64,000 bases of DNA from Dolichospermum sp. DET69 (GCA_017355425.1 CP070233.1:2149501-2213500), one strand, 5' to 3'; counted from the stretch's first letter, positions 7,950 through 17,992 are shown. The notes: generated from the sequence alone by a model not told the origin. A program made the numbers and translations.

Positions 7950-8912
7950 GAAATTGTTGAAGTATGTTAACAGACTAGTACCGCAAGGCGAAAGTCAAAA
8001 GTCAAAAGTCAAAAGTCAAAAATAATATGGCGTAAGCTTTTTGGCGATTGAGAATGGTTGTTTTATTTACGCCGTGCTGTACTAGTATTGAACTCGGACA
8101 AAGAGACTTGATATTGTTAATCTTAACGAGATAGAGGAGATGACAGGTAAATAAAGTAAAAATCTAGTGTTTTTCTTTTATCAGCTACAAACATTCAGCT
8201 TTCTAGCTTACTTGAGAATAAACATTTTTAACACAAAACCAAAATTAGCGGTTCTTTGTGCAGATTAAATTTATCTTCAAGAAAAAGTTGTTAGTCATTC
8301 AATATAGCCGTATTCAATTGGCATGAGATTCAGAATTTACCCCAAAAGCCTGATGATAAGCAGGGACTTTGACTCGGTGACTCCTTCTTTCTGGCTCGGT
8401 GACTCGGTGACTCCTTCTTTCTTCCTCCTGACTCGGTGACTCCTGACTCGGTGACTCCTGACTCGGTGACTCCTGACTCGGTGACTCCTGCTATATTAGT
8501 TCCTTTATAGTTGTAAAAAATATAGACAAATATCTTTTACTTTGAAAGTGTTACCAATACTTTAGGAAACTACAATCCCCTTTATCCCATCAGATTTCAT
8601 CATTAGGGATTGCTTTTATGGTTTTTTGCATTTTATTCTCTGATTGATTATCTCGATCTGATGTGATTTACTTTTTAGTTCCTATAGATTCGGATTGTTT
8701 ACCGACTTCGCACGCCAAAAGGACTCTCACCCAACATTCAGATGTCTTCGACTCTTGAGAATATAGTCTTATTTTATAGGCAATTTATCATGAATGATAA
8801 TTTCTATAAAATTACTAGAGTTTTACTAATAATTTTAAGACATTTGTCTATATTTAGCAATCTTTGTCTATAAAATCAGAGAAGTTTACCAATACTTAAA
8901 ACTCTTAAATCC
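7950..8912. other. 963-bp intergenic region, repeats only
   Basis: The region between lepB and pyrC holds no supportable gene. At 7991-8021 is a GTCAAAA heptamer array (four to five units). At 8371-8490 is an array built from CTCGGTGACTCCTGA-type units mixed with CTTCTTTCT. The rest is AT-rich sequence, presumably carrying the divergent promoters. The CTCGGTGACTCC unit recurs near 16.7 kb and 63.1 kb. Confidence 0.7.
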
Positions 8913-10235
8913 ATGTCAACTCCACAAAGTTTACTAATTCGCCACGCTGAAATTATATTACCCAATGGTGAGTCAATGATTGGGGATGTGTTGACCCAGG
9001 GAAGGCAAATAGTCCAAGTAGGGCAAGAAATTACCAACGCCACAGCCACCCATGAGATTGACGCACAAGGGTTAACTTTGTTGCCGGGCGTAATTGACCC
9101 CCAAGTGCATTTCCGCGAACCAGGATTAGAATACAAGGAAGATTTGTTTACTGCCAGTTGTGCTTGCGCTAAGGGGGGAGTGACATCCTTTCTGGAAATG
9201 CCCAATACAAGACCTTTAACCATTAACCAGGCAGCCTTAGATGATAAGTTACAACGGGCTGCCAATAAGTGTTTAGTTAATTATGGCTTTTTTATTGGGG
9301 CTACGGCCGATAATTTACCAGATTTACTTTCTGCCCAACCGACTCCAGGAATTAAGATTTTTATGGGGTCAATGCACGGACAGTTGTTGGTAAACCAGGA
9401 TGAGGCACTAGAGGCGATTTTTGCCCAGGGAACTCGTTTAATTGCCGTTCACGCGGAAGACCAAGCTAGAATTAATCAACGAAAACAGGAGTTTGCGGGT
9501 ATTGAAGATCCTGCGGTTCATTCCCAAATTCAAGATAATCAAGCGGCTTTATTAGCGACTCAATTAGCATTAAAGCTTTCTAAAAAATATCAACGCCGAT
9601 TACATATTCTGCATATGTCAACGGCAGAGGAAGCGGACTTACTACGTCAGGATAAACCTAGTTGGGTGACAGCGGAGGTAACACCACAACATTTACTCTT
9701 GAATACTAATGCTTATAAAACTATTGGTACTTTAGCGCAAATGAATCCACCATTGCGATCGCCCCATGATAATGAAGTTCTCTGGCAAGCTTTACGGGAT
9801 GGTATCATTGATTTCATTGCTACTGACCACGCCCCCCACACTTTGGCAGAAAAAGCGCAAACTTACCCGAATACTCCTTCAGGAATGCCCGGTGTCGAAA
9901 CTTCTCTACCTTTAATGTTAACGGCTGCTATGGAAGGAAAATGTACAGTTGCCCAAGTGGTGCAATGGATGTCTAAAGCTGTAGCTGTAGCTTATGGTAT
10001 TGCCAACAAAGGAGAAATTACCCCTGGTTACGATGCCGATTTAGTTTTGGTAGATTTAAAAAATTACCGTGAAGTTAAACGGGAAGAAGTTTTAAGCAAG
10101 TGTGGTTGGAATTCTTTTGAAGGTTGGAATTTAACGGGTTGGCCTGTCACAACAATTGTCGGCGGTGAAATTGTCTATGAAAAAGGTCAAGTAAATACCC
10201 AAGTTCGCGGACAAGCTTTAACTTTTAGGGAATAG
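8913..10235 (+). CDS. pyrC: Dihydroorotase (type I), one metal His replaced
   Basis: 440 residues of the amidohydrolase superfamily; it closes carbamoyl-aspartate to dihydroorotate in pyrimidine synthesis. Visible motifs are GVIDPQVHFREPG at 60-71, NTRPLT, IKIFMGSM (carbamylated-Lys region), HAED, HILHMSTAEE and ATDHAPH. The first His of the HxH metal motif is Gln (position 64), a variant seen in a subgroup of bacterial dihydroorotases, so catalysis should not be taken for granted. The ATG at 8913 gives a normal N-terminus. Confidence 0.88.
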   Translation: MSTPQSLLIRHAEIILPNGESMIGDVLTQGRQIVQVGQEITNATATHEIDAQGLTLLPGVIDPQVHFREPGLEYKEDLFTASCACAKGGVTSFLEMPNTRPLTINQAALDDKLQRAANKCLVNYGFFIGATADNLPDLLSAQPTPGIKIFMGSMHGQLLVNQDEALEAIFAQGTRLIAVHAEDQARINQRKQEFAGIEDPAVHSQIQDNQAALLATQLALKLSKKYQRRLHILHMSTAEEADLLRQDKPSWVTAEVTPQHLLLNTNAYKTIGTLAQMNPPLRSPHDNEVLWQALRDGIIDFIATDHAPHTLAEKAQTYPNTPSGMPGVETSLPLMLTAAMEGKCTVAQVVQWMSKAVAVAYGIANKGEITPGYDADLVLVDLKNYREVKREEVLSKCGWNSFEGWNLTGWPVTTIVGGEIVYEKGQVNTQVRGQALTFRE

Positions 10236-10270
10236 GGAATTGGGAATAGGGAATTGGGAAATATTACCTA

Positions 10271-10390
10271 ATTATCAATGACTGGGCGCAATTATCAATG
10301 ACTGGGCGCAATTATCAATGGCTGGGCGCAATTATCAATGACTGGGCGCAATTATCAATGACTGGGCGCAATTATCAATGACTGGGCGCA
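10271..10390. repeat. Six tandem copies of a 20-bp unit
   Basis: The unit ATTATCAATGACTGGGCGCA is repeated six times (start positions 10271, 10291, 10311, 10331, 10351, 10371); the third copy has G for A at one position. The last copy supplies the stop codon and final residues of tsaE on the minus strand and runs into a GGCGCAGG/CCTGCGCC palindrome. Confidence 0.9.
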
Positions 10391-10911
10391 GGCCCTGCGC
10401 CCCTACTGATGACTTCCGTAATTTCGGCTTGACGAGCGCCATTTTCACCATAGTTTAAACATATCTTTAAATAACTATTTGGTAGATAGGGCATTCGTTC
10501 AGCCCACTCAATTGCTACAATTCCCGGTATTACTTCTATTCCTTCCCAGTAGCTTTCTAGGTTCAAACCTATAACTTCTTGAGATTCTAGACGGTATAAA
10601 TCTAGATGGTAAAGGGGAATGCGTCCTTCTGTGTACTCATTAATCAGAGTAAAAGTAGGACTGACTATAGAGTCAATAATCCCCAAACCTTTACCAATAC
10701 CTTGCACTAAAGTAGTTTTACCAGCACCTAAATCACCTTCTAGTAAAATCACAGTACCAGCATTCAAAGTTTGCCCAAGGGTAATACCTAATTGCTGTGT
10801 CGCTTCCATGTCAGGAAGAAAAATTTTAGTCAGTAGGGGCGCAGGGCCTGCGCCCATCTCCATCTGCGCCCACCTGCGCCCAGTTATTAGATAATATTTT
10901 TCCATTACCAA
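10375..10911 (-). CDS. tsaE: TsaE, ATPase of the tRNA t6A synthesis complex
   Basis: 178 residues. The core starts near LTKIFLPDMEATQQLG (about residue 27) and carries Walker A GDLGAGKTT at 59-67, SPTFTLINEY and LYHLDLYRL, then EWAERMPY. It works with TsaB and TsaD on threonylcarbamoyl transfer to A37 of ANN-decoding tRNAs. Both ends are unusual: the first 26 residues and the last 8 are encoded by a GGGCGCAGGCCCTGCGCC-type repeat (GAGPAP appears at each end), so the native ends seem to have been replaced. The true start may lie inside this extension. Confidence 0.85.
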   Translation of the reverse strand: MVMEKYYLITGRRWAQMEMGAGPAPLLTKIFLPDMEATQQLGITLGQTLNAGTVILLEGDLGAGKTTLVQGIGKGLGIIDSIVSPTFTLINEYTEGRIPLYHLDLYRLESQEVIGLNLESYWEGIEVIPGIVAIEWAERMPYLPNSYLKICLNYGENGARQAEITEVISRGAGPAPSH

Positions 10912-10967
10912 TTACCAATCCCCATTACTTTCCGTGATGCGCCCTACTGTACCATTTCAATAGAACC
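10906..10967. repeat. 62-bp duplicate of the yvcK 3' end
   Basis: This segment matches 11157-11218, which contains the last codons and stop of yvcK, with two mismatches in 62 bp. It overlaps the first codons of tsaE and is followed by a GGCGCAGG/CCTGCGCC palindrome and an AGTTATTAGATAATATTTT stretch that is also duplicated (about 10881 and 10991). Confidence 0.85.
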
Positions 10968-11175
10968 AGTAGGGGCGCAGGGCCTGCGCCCAGTTATTAG
11001 ATAATATTTTCCCATTAGAGAACTCCACAAAAAAAATGAACTGCTTGCAGCAGCGCTTCGCTATCCAATGGTATCTGGTCCCTCCTTGTATTATTAGGGG
11101 ACTTTTCGGCCCGCACTACAAGAAATTTTGGGATATTTTTTAAATTGGAAGTCTCTTACCAATTACCAATCCCCA

Positions 11176-12549
11176 TTACTTTCCGTGATGCGCCCCACTG
11201 TACCATTTCAATAAAACCTTAGCTAGTTTCTGTGGGTCATGGCGAACAGCACCATTTTCATCTTCAAATAAAATATTAGCAGGAACTATTCGCCGTCCTA
11301 ACTTGGTGACAGATTCTCTGTCTAAAAAAACTGGATGGGCATTTTGTTGGGCATAACGGATAAGTGCTTGGGCTGAAGGTGTTTTTTTATGAACTAAGAC
11401 AGCATTAAATAACCTTCTATTGCCACAAGCATCATCTATGGCTTGAATATGTTCAGCAACACTATATCCATCTGTTTCTCCTGGCTGAGTCATGATATTG
11501 CAGATATAGACACTAGGTACATCAGTAGCGGCGATCGCATCGGCAATTTCTTGAACTAACAAATTAGGAATTAAACTAGTGTAAAGACTACCCGGACCAA
11601 TAATAATGTAATCAGCTTCTTTAATGGCTTTAATTGCGGCAGGTAATGCTGGGGGATTTTCAGGAATACAGCCAATTTTCACAATTTTTCCCGCAGCTTT
11701 GGGAATATTAGACTCACCCTCAATGCGGCGGCCATCTGTCAATTCTGCCCAGAGACGCACATCGCTAAGAGTAGCAGGGAGAACTTGTCCCCTCACCGCT
11801 AATACCTTAGAACTAGCAGCGATCGCTTGTTCCAAATCTCCAGTAATATCAGTCATGGCAGTTAAAAACAAATTACCAAAACTGTGACCGGTTAAACCAT
11901 CTCCTGCCCGAAAGCGATATTGAAATAATTCTGTCAGTAATTTTTCTTCATCTGCTAGTGCTGCTAAACAATTGCGGATATCTCCAGGTGGTAAAACCCC
12001 AAATTCTTCCCGTAACCTGCCAGAAGAACCGCCATCATCTGCTACGGTAACAATAGCGGTAATATTAGCACTGTAGGTTTTTAAACCTCTCAGTAGAGTT
12101 GAAAGTCCAGTTCCACCACCCAGAACCACAATTTTGGGACCACGGTATAAGCGACGATGTGCTAAGAGGACATCTATCAATTCCTCATCATCACCTATAG
12201 GTCTTAGCACCTCCGTAATTGAACCTAGAGTTCGGGATTGTCCCCACAGCACCAACAGGACACCGGAGACAAGGAGTATGGGACCACTGATATAGTTGGG
12301 TAGAATGTCCGCAAGGAATCCAAAAAGACCTTTCAGTAATTCTAGTATCCAAAAAATGGGGGTTAATTTTACCCAAATAGCCAACCCTAAGCTGGCCAAT
12401 ACAATACCCCCAAAACTGATTAGTAACCACCGTTTTACAGCCAATCCAGGGGATAACCATTTGAACCATTGGTGAACCCGATGGGAAGTGCGACTGTGCG
12501 ACTGTAGTTGTAGCGAATTAATAGCTTGTTTTATAAAACCGATGAACAT
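11176..12549 (-). CDS. yvcK: YvcK/CofD-like protein with N-terminal membrane segment
   Basis: About 457 residues from the ATG at 12549 (a TTG at 12573 is possible but less likely). Two hydrophobic segments lie in the first 110 residues. The CofD/YvcK domain follows, with [45 protein letters not shown] and a [15 protein letters not shown] motif. YvcK proteins bind UDP-sugars and influence carbon flux and cell-wall metabolism in other bacteria; the cyanobacterial role is inferred. The last codons are duplicated upstream of tsaE. Confidence 0.85.
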   Translation of the reverse strand: MFIGFIKQAINSLQLQSHSRTSHRVHQWFKWLSPGLAVKRWLLISFGGIVLASLGLAIWVKLTPIFWILELLKGLFGFLADILPNYISGPILLVSGVLLVLWGQSRTLGSITEVLRPIGDDEELIDVLLAHRRLYRGPKIVVLGGGTGLSTLLRGLKTYSANITAIVTVADDGGSSGRLREEFGVLPPGDIRNCLAALADEEKLLTELFQYRFRAGDGLTGHSFGNLFLTAMTDITGDLEQAIAASSKVLAVRGQVLPATLSDVRLWAELTDGRRIEGESNIPKAAGKIVKIGCIPENPPALPAAIKAIKEADYIIIGPGSLYTSLIPNLLVQEIADAIAATDVPSVYICNIMTQPGETDGYSVAEHIQAIDDACGNRRLFNAVLVHKKTPSAQALIRYAQQNAHPVFLDRESVTKLGRRIVPANILFEDENGAVRHDPQKLAKVLLKWYSGAHHGK

Positions 12550-12683
12550 ACCTAAAAGGGGAAATTGGTACAAACAATATTTAACAGAAACTTTACACTA
12601 CCTGCATTGAAGACTAAGGAAAACCCGTAAGATTTATTTATTCCTTTATATTTTGATGCCTGATACCCATTACAGAAGATTTC

Positions 12684-13175
12684 ATGAAAAAGCGAATTTT
12701 AGGAATAGATCCAGGACTAGCAATTGTCGGATTTGGGGCAATTAATTGGCAAAAAAGTGAAGATAAAGGACAAGAAACAACGGTGCAGATGGTAGATTTT
12801 GGTGTAATTCGCACCTCTTCTGATACAGAAATGACACAGCGACTATGTATTTTATTTGACGATTTACACACGCTGATGGAGGAACTAAAGCCAGATTTAG
12901 TAGCAATTGAAAAATTATTTTTCTATCGCATGGCAAATACTATTATTGTGGCACAGGCCAGAGGTGTACTGATGTTAGTTTTAGGACAGCGTAAATTGCC
13001 TTATGTAGAATTTGCACCTCCTCAAATTAAGCAAGCTTTAACGAATTATGGTAAAGCAGATAAGGCAGAAGTGCAAGAGGCAGTGATGCGGGAGTTAGAT
13101 TTAGATGAAATTCCTAAGCCAGATGATGCAGCCGATGCTTTAGCGGTAGCACTAACAGCTTCGTTTCAGTTATGA
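12684..13175 (+). CDS. ruvC: Crossover junction endodeoxyribonuclease RuvC
   Basis: 163 residues. The acidic catalytic residues are in place: Asp9 in ILGIDPGLA, Glu76 in VAIEKLFF, and Asp148/Asp151 in the terminal [13 protein letters not shown] motif. RuvC resolves Holliday junctions with RuvAB. It is transcribed divergently from yvcK, with a 134-bp gap that must hold both promoters. No other ruv gene is adjacent; ruvX lies at 37.3 kb. Confidence 0.95.
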   Translation: MKKRILGIDPGLAIVGFGAINWQKSEDKGQETTVQMVDFGVIRTSSDTEMTQRLCILFDDLHTLMEELKPDLVAIEKLFFYRMANTIIVAQARGVLMLVLGQRKLPYVEFAPPQIKQALTNYGKADKAEVQEAVMRELDLDEIPKPDDAADALAVALTASFQL

Positions 13176-13534
13176 GAATAATATAAAATTGTGACTATAG
13201 CCTGATAAGAAATTAAAGGATTTACATACATGAGTGCCTTGGGTTATATTATACTCACCCAAAACTTTTAAAATATCCTCTTAAACCCATTTAAAAAATT
13301 TAGCATTATCTTCACAAGGGCAACAAATTGTAGAGCAAGCTGGTTTTACTCCTGTACAATGAGGGCGGGGAAACCCCTACAGAGTTTTTAATTTAATAAC
13401 TGTATCTCATCTAAGTGTATACCGCTATAGCCTATTCGTAAGCATAGACCGGAATAGAAGTATTCCCAACTTCTCACATTAACTTATCGTTTATTTATAA
13501 GATAAAAAAAGAGGTTAGGACTCATATTTCTAGA
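13176..13534. other. 359-bp gap with decayed sequence
   Basis: It holds one MITE-type end (AAAACTTTTAAAATATCCTCTTA near 13263) and a possible 3' remnant of a gene at 13297-13362. Nothing else coding is visible. Confidence 0.5.
13297..13362 (+). pseudogene. 3' remnant of a solute-binding-protein-like gene
   Basis: Read in the frame ending at the TGA of 13360-13362, the sequence encodes NLALSSQGQQIVEQAGFTPVQ (21 codons before the stop), very like the C-terminal tail of phosphate/tungstate-type periplasmic binding proteins. A stop 12 bp upstream of the listed start leaves no room for a gene, so only a 3' end survives. Confidence 0.35.
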
Positions 13535-14464
13535 TCAAACACTGAAATCATTACCATCTTGCTGATTTACAGCTAATCGCAAAATAGATAAACCTAAGAT
13601 AATTAAAAATAGCACCAAACCAATAGTACAAGCATAGCTAATTTCTAAATTACCAAATGCTTGTTCATACAAATAATAAACAATTGTCTTAGAACTATTG
13701 AGTGGTCCCCCTTGAGTCATAATATAAACTTCTTCAAAAACCTTAGTTGCCGAAATTGCCGAAATTACAGATACTAAAGCTAAATAAGGTTTCATTAACG
13801 GTAAGGTAATATCCCAATGTTTACGAATACTGTCTGAACCATCAATAGCAGCAGCTTCATAAATATCAGCGGGAATGGCTTGTAATCCAGCTAAATAAAT
13901 AACCATGTAGTAGCCTAAGCCTTTCCAAATCGTTACAGCCATAATACTAGCTAAGGAAATGGGAACAATTCCCAATATTTTATCAGGACTTGTTAACCAG
14001 GGAATTCCGTCGGGAAAAATTCCCAAAGTTTTGAGAATTTGGTTAAGTAATCCGTTTTCTGCATATAACCATTTCCAAGCTATCCCAGCGACTACCATAG
14101 AAATAACAACAGGAGTATAGTATGCTGTTCTAAACCAATTCATTCCCCGGACTTTTTGATTGACTAAAATTGCTAAAAGTAAGGGTAAAAATACTAAAAT
14201 TGGCACAACACCAATCAGATAAAGAAATGTATTTTGTAAAGTTTGCCAAAAAACAGCATCTTTCGATAGACGCAGAAAATTTTTCAAGCCAATCCATTGC
14301 GGAGGATCTCCTATATTTTCATAGTTAGTAAAACTGAGATAAAAGGCTTGTATTGCTGGCCAAAAAACAGTGAGTGTTAAAATAATTAAGGCAGGTAATA
14401 AAAACACATAAGGAGTTATTCTCTGTTGAATTAAAATCCATCGTTTTGATGTTAATTGAGACAT
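13535..14464 (-). CDS. Sugar ABC transporter permease (MalF/UgpA-like)
   Basis: 309 residues with six predicted membrane spans and the EAA loop EAAAIDGSDSIRKHWDITLP near residue 205 that docks the ATPase. N-terminal PYVFLLPALIILTLTVFWPAIQAFYLSFT is typical of the first permease of carbohydrate uptake systems. No partner permease, binding protein or ATPase is adjacent, so the rest of the system must be encoded elsewhere. The substrate cannot be assigned. Confidence 0.85.
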   Translation of the reverse strand: MSQLTSKRWILIQQRITPYVFLLPALIILTLTVFWPAIQAFYLSFTNYENIGDPPQWIGLKNFLRLSKDAVFWQTLQNTFLYLIGVVPILVFLPLLLAILVNQKVRGMNWFRTAYYTPVVISMVVAGIAWKWLYAENGLLNQILKTLGIFPDGIPWLTSPDKILGIVPISLASIMAVTIWKGLGYYMVIYLAGLQAIPADIYEAAAIDGSDSIRKHWDITLPLMKPYLALVSVISAISATKVFEEVYIMTQGGPLNSSKTIVYYLYEQAFGNLEISYACTIGLVLFLIILGLSILRLAVNQQDGNDFSV

Positions 14465-14922
14465 ATATTTGAAGATAAAGCTCTGGCGACTATATATAGT
14501 ATCCTATTTCCGAGTCTATATAAGCTAATCAGCATTTAAGTTGCATAAAATGGGCGGGCAAGATGCCCACCCCACAAGAGTTATGTTTAATTCGATTATG
14601 CAAATTAGAGTTCTTTAGATTAGGACTCATATTTAATTTTTGATGGCTTGCGTAATGTGGCATATACGTAGGGTGGGCAATGCCCACCTTATCTTACAGC
14701 GGTTTGCGCTCTTATGAGTTACATCTTAGCCCCCTCCCCGCAAGCGGGGAGGGGGTTGGGGGTGGGGTTCATGTACCTCCTAACATCGGGAAGTGCTGTA
14801 TGAGGGAGAAAAAATTTAAGTCTTATTCAAAAAATACAGATTTATTTTACCTTGATAATCTAATTTTTTCTGAGTAAATTGGGAATTGGTTAAATAGTCC
14901 TCTTCCCTATTCCTGAACAAAA
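14465..14922. other. 458-bp intergenic region with palindromes and a MITE
   Basis: Two GGGTGGGCAATGCCCACC-type palindromes (about 14550 and 14671) and MITE copy 2 (14695-14800) occupy most of the gap. No gene is supportable. Confidence 0.7.
14695..14800. mobile_element. 106-bp MITE, copy 2
   Basis: Starts TACAGCGGTT, ends AAGTGCTGTA, exactly 106 bp, in the opposite orientation to copy 1 judged by the GC-rich core (GGAGGGGGTTGGGGGTGGGG). TA at both ends. Confidence 0.8.
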
Positions 14923-15393
14923 TTATGATTCTGGTTCTACTGTTTCATGGGTACTAATTTTCACCTGTTCTAATAAGCGAGGCATCCAAGGTAAAGCCAG
15001 AAAAATTCCTGATAAAACTAATAGAAATACAGAAAGTCCAAAAAGTTGATCGCGGGAAATTTCTAATACACCACGTAAAATTACCTCTCGTAAAGCCGAA
15101 ACAATGGTAATTTCTACTGCTGCACCTACGGATATACTGCGTTCTTGGAGGTAATCAACTAACAAACGAAACAGTTCTACTAGTATCAAAATAAACAAAA
15201 TATCAGATGTTACTTGCCGTAAATCTAATGGATGTAAAAATGACAAAAACATATCCCCTAATCGAATGAGCATGACACAAAATAAACTCACGCACAGGGA
15301 AATAACAATAATATCCTGAAAAAGTTCTAAGTTACGGACAATTCTATCTCGTTTAAACCAATTATTGACTTCTATAATTATCCGCTGTGGCAT
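14923..15393 (-). CDS. PsiE-like phosphate-starvation-type membrane protein
   Basis: About 156 residues from the ATG at 15393 (MPQRIIIEVNNWFKRD); an upstream TTG at 15432 is less likely. Four hydrophobic spans are seen at roughly 25-50, 60-80, 95-115 and 125-145. The spacing and the LVELFRLLVDYLQERSISV core fit the PsiE family, which is induced by phosphate starvation in enterobacteria but has no known biochemical role. It sits downstream of tRNA-Asn on the same strand but beyond a terminator. Confidence 0.7.
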   Translation of the reverse strand: MPQRIIIEVNNWFKRDRIVRNLELFQDIIVISLCVSLFCVMLIRLGDMFLSFLHPLDLRQVTSDILFILILVELFRLLVDYLQERSISVGAAVEITIVSALREVILRGVLEISRDQLFGLSVFLLVLSGIFLALPWMPRLLEQVKISTHETVEPES

Positions 15394-15517
15394 GGTATTT
15401 CCCAAAAAGATAAATACATCTATCTTTAACAATTAACCATTAAACCAATTTAAATAAAGTGAACAGGGAACAAGAACTGAGCAAGCCCCATTTAATTGGG
15501 TCTAACTAATGACAAAA

Positions 15518-15559
15518 AATAAAGCATGAAACTCATTAATTTTCGTTTCATGCTTTATT
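15518..15559 (-). terminator. Rho-independent terminator after tRNA-Asn
   Basis: Fifteen perfectly paired bases (AATAAAGCATGAAAC and its complement) flank a 12-nt loop; on the minus strand the stem is followed by a T-rich run (ATTTTTTG). It lies 8 bp past the 3' end of the tRNA. Confidence 0.8.
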
Positions 15560-15567
15560 TATTTAAA

Positions 15568-15639
<72 letters not shown>

Positions 15640-15798
15640 ACGCTTTTCACTTTAGTCATAATAAACCAAAATCCAAATTAATGCAAGGGGTTTTGGGAAA
15701 ATTTTTTAACTTTTTTTGGCTACTGCTGAAAATCTCTAACTTTAAATACCCCAAACCCTTTCCAGCAGCTATATTCAGAGATTTATGGATTGGAGAAT

Positions 15799-16347
15799 TT
15801 ATAACCCCATGCGTAATTCCGTTAGCCGTTGTCTGGCTTTAGCATCAATCCCATTCATCAGAAATCTACTTTTAGGTTGTTTTTGCGACTGATACCTATG
15901 GCGCATTCGACAAACCGTAGTTTCTACTTCTCCGCATAGTTGATGCGCTGATAACCATTCAGCACCATAACCCATAACTGTTAACTGCTGCGCCCGATCT
16001 GATGTAGCGACAATCATGCGAGAAATTAAAGATTGGGCTATTTGCTGACGGAGAGACGCACAGGTTTTTTCTATATATGTGTCTGCGGTCTGGCCAAAAT
16101 CTGTAAAATGTACCGTTAAGAATTCTGTAATAGTTTCTCTATTACTAGGAGTGTTTTGATATTGAGCATCAAACACCACTTGAGTTTCATAACCTTGGAA
16201 AGCACTATAATTAGTCATTGCTTCCACCAACTCACCCCGTGCAGCCTCCAGTCCGGCATAATCACGGGTTTTTATCAAGCAAGGCCAAGCGCCTATAATA
16301 TTGTAGCCGTCTACTAAGAGAACGGCCGGGACTGTAGAACGAGACAT
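15799..16347 (-). CDS. NYN/PIN-like RNase (YacP/Rae1 type)
   Basis: 182 residues. The fold starts with LLVDGYNIIGAWP, the conserved Asp/Asn of NYN domains, and continues with VVFDAQYQ, an aspartate in FGQTADTYIE and VATSDRAQQLTV, matching acidic active-site positions of PIN-like nucleases. Bacillus Rae1 of this family cleaves mRNA on the ribosome. The intact acidic residues suggest an active enzyme; the target is unknown. Confidence 0.85.
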   Translation of the reverse strand: MSRSTVPAVLLVDGYNIIGAWPCLIKTRDYAGLEAARGELVEAMTNYSAFQGYETQVVFDAQYQNTPSNRETITEFLTVHFTDFGQTADTYIEKTCASLRQQIAQSLISRMIVATSDRAQQLTVMGYGAEWLSAHQLCGEVETTVCRMRHRYQSQKQPKSRFLMNGIDAKARQRLTELRMGL

Positions 16348-16761
16348 GGTTTTTAATCACAATTATCTAGAGTTAACAAAAATCATTCATAAGACTTATA
16401 TTAAATGAAGCATTGCTTGTAACCCCATGTTACAAAAAAGAAAAAATGCTGATTACAGTCAAAAATAAACCCTAAGATAGAAGCCATAATTCTGAAAACG
16501 CCTCTAAAAATAAGGCTTGCTGAAGTTGTTTTCTCTAAAAAAATATTTTTTTCCAGTCTTCAAAATTTCATGTTTCGTTATATTAAAAAACCAGCTACCT
16601 ATACAGCATCCTGTATTCTGGCATCTGGTTATTAATTATCAAAATTAGGTATTTTTACTCCTTCTTTCTTTCTCCTTCTTTCTTTCTCCTTCTTTCTTTC
16701 TCCTGACTCGGTGACTCGGTGACTCGGTGACTCGGTGACTCGGTGACTCCTGATTCGATGA
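16348..16761. other. 414-bp intergenic region ending in a repeat array
   Basis: No gene. At 16657-16750 a pyrimidine-rich CTTCTTTCTTTCTC array passes into five CTCGGTGA units that reach to within about 12 bp of the ATPase gene's stop codon. The remainder is AT-rich. Confidence 0.7.
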
Positions 16762-17430
16762 CTAATGATTTACTTGAATTAATCGCTGTTTGAGACGTTC
16801 TGCTTCACCAGAATCAACTAAACAGCCTTTTTCTAATAGAAAAGCACCATCACAGTAATTTAACTCTTCTAACCGATGAGTTACCCACAAAGCAGTAATA
16901 CCGCGACTTTTGACTAGGTTACGCACACTAGCCACTAAATCGAGTTGACTATCTGGATCTAGTAAAGCAGTGGGTTCATCTAATAATAGAACATCACAAT
17001 GACGAGCGATGGCTCCAGCAATTGCCACCCGCTGTTTTTGTCCACCAGAAAGGGCGTAAATCGGCCGTCGCTGTAGAGACAATAAATTTACTGCCCCCAA
17101 AGCTTCCTCAACCCTAGCTCTGACCATAGCAGGTTGTAACTTTTCTGCCACCAATCCAAAAGCTACATCAGCACCAACTGTTGGCATTACCAATTGATGA
17201 TCAGGATTTTGGAACACAAAACCAACGGGGGGTAAAACCATAACTTCCCCAGATTGAGGAGCTAATAAACCTGCTATTAATCTCAGAAGCGTAGATTTAC
17301 CACTGCCGTTTGTCCCCAAAAGCATCCAAAACTCACCTTTAGGTACTTTAAGAGAGCAAGATTTAATTACTTGCTCCCCATTAGGCCAAAAGAAGTTTAA
17401 ATTATTAACTTCGATGCCCACTGCTGTCAT
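16762..17430 (-). CDS. ECF/CbiO-type ABC transporter ATPase
   Basis: 222 residues, a single nucleotide-binding domain: Walker A GTNGSGKST at 39-47, Q-loop in VFQNPDHQL, signature ALSGGQKQR, Walker B LLLDEPTALLD, and His switch THRLEEL. The FQNPDHQ motif is characteristic of energy-coupling-factor ATPases for metals or vitamins. The gene lies 14 bp after the UPF0367 gene, likely co-transcribed. No S or T component is nearby, so the substrate is unknown. Confidence 0.85.
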   Translation of the reverse strand: MTAVGIEVNNLNFFWPNGEQVIKSCSLKVPKGEFWMLLGTNGSGKSTLLRLIAGLLAPQSGEVMVLPPVGFVFQNPDHQLVMPTVGADVAFGLVAEKLQPAMVRARVEEALGAVNLLSLQRRPIYALSGGQKQRVAIAGAIARHCDVLLLDEPTALLDPDSQLDLVASVRNLVKSRGITALWVTHRLEELNYCDGAFLLEKGCLVDSGEAERLKQRLIQVNH

Positions 17431-17444
17431 GTTTATACCTTGAG

Positions 17445-17717
17445 TTATTCAGCAGTAAAAGCAGCAAAGCCAGGCGGTTTACCACTGCTACTAGCTGCAC
17501 TATCTTTTTGGATAATCTGAACTCCCGAAATTTCACTAGCACGGACAGCAATTTTTTTCTCTGTTTTGCCTTCGCACTTGAGTTCCACAATATCAGGGTT
17601 GCCAGAGCGCATGGCCGCCAAAATTAGCTGATAGACAGCTTCGGCATCTTCAGTAGACTTACGTTGTACTGATATGGGGAAAGCAGTATTTCTGATGCTT
17701 AAATCAATGGTAAACAT
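17445..17717 (-). CDS. UPF0367 family protein
   Basis: 90 residues, matching the small cyanobacteria/plastid UPF0367 family from the first residue (MFTIDLSIRNTAFPISVQRK ...). Mixed alpha/beta, no signal peptide or membrane span, and a low-complexity Ser/Ala/Gly tail. No function is known. It is the first gene of a likely two-gene unit with the ECF-type ATPase. Confidence 0.85.
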   Translation of the reverse strand: MFTIDLSIRNTAFPISVQRKSTEDAEAVYQLILAAMRSGNPDIVELKCEGKTEKKIAVRASEISGVQIIQKDSAASSSGKPPGFAAFTAE

Positions 17718-17992
17718 TTAGAATTAATCAATTTTCACTGTATGACTCATTCTAGCGTCATTAGTCATTAGTCATTAGTCAGGGGTTAAGAATTTTTTTT
17801 CTTCCCTAATCCGCAAATAAAATTTTTTTCCCAGTCCACTGGCGAAATTAGAGATTTTCACCTATTATGATAGAAAGCGTAAAAAATTGTAAACTAGGTT
17901 GACAATCTAGTTGAATTCCTGTAAAGGACATTATTTGCCATTTGCAGACGCATAAAATCCGTAATTATAAAACATTTTGGAGATTTGCTCTT

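Noticed and set aside
10271-10390. CRISPR-like repeats before tsaE
   Set aside because: Six direct 20-bp units with no spacers; a simple tandem repeat.
14680-14877. Plus-strand ORF of 65 codons
   Set aside because: It is a translation of MITE copy 2 and adjoining AT-rich sequence.
17942-17992. Seventeen-residue N-terminal extension of D2
   Set aside because: No family member has it; the ATG at 17993 with a GGAG site gives the canonical start.
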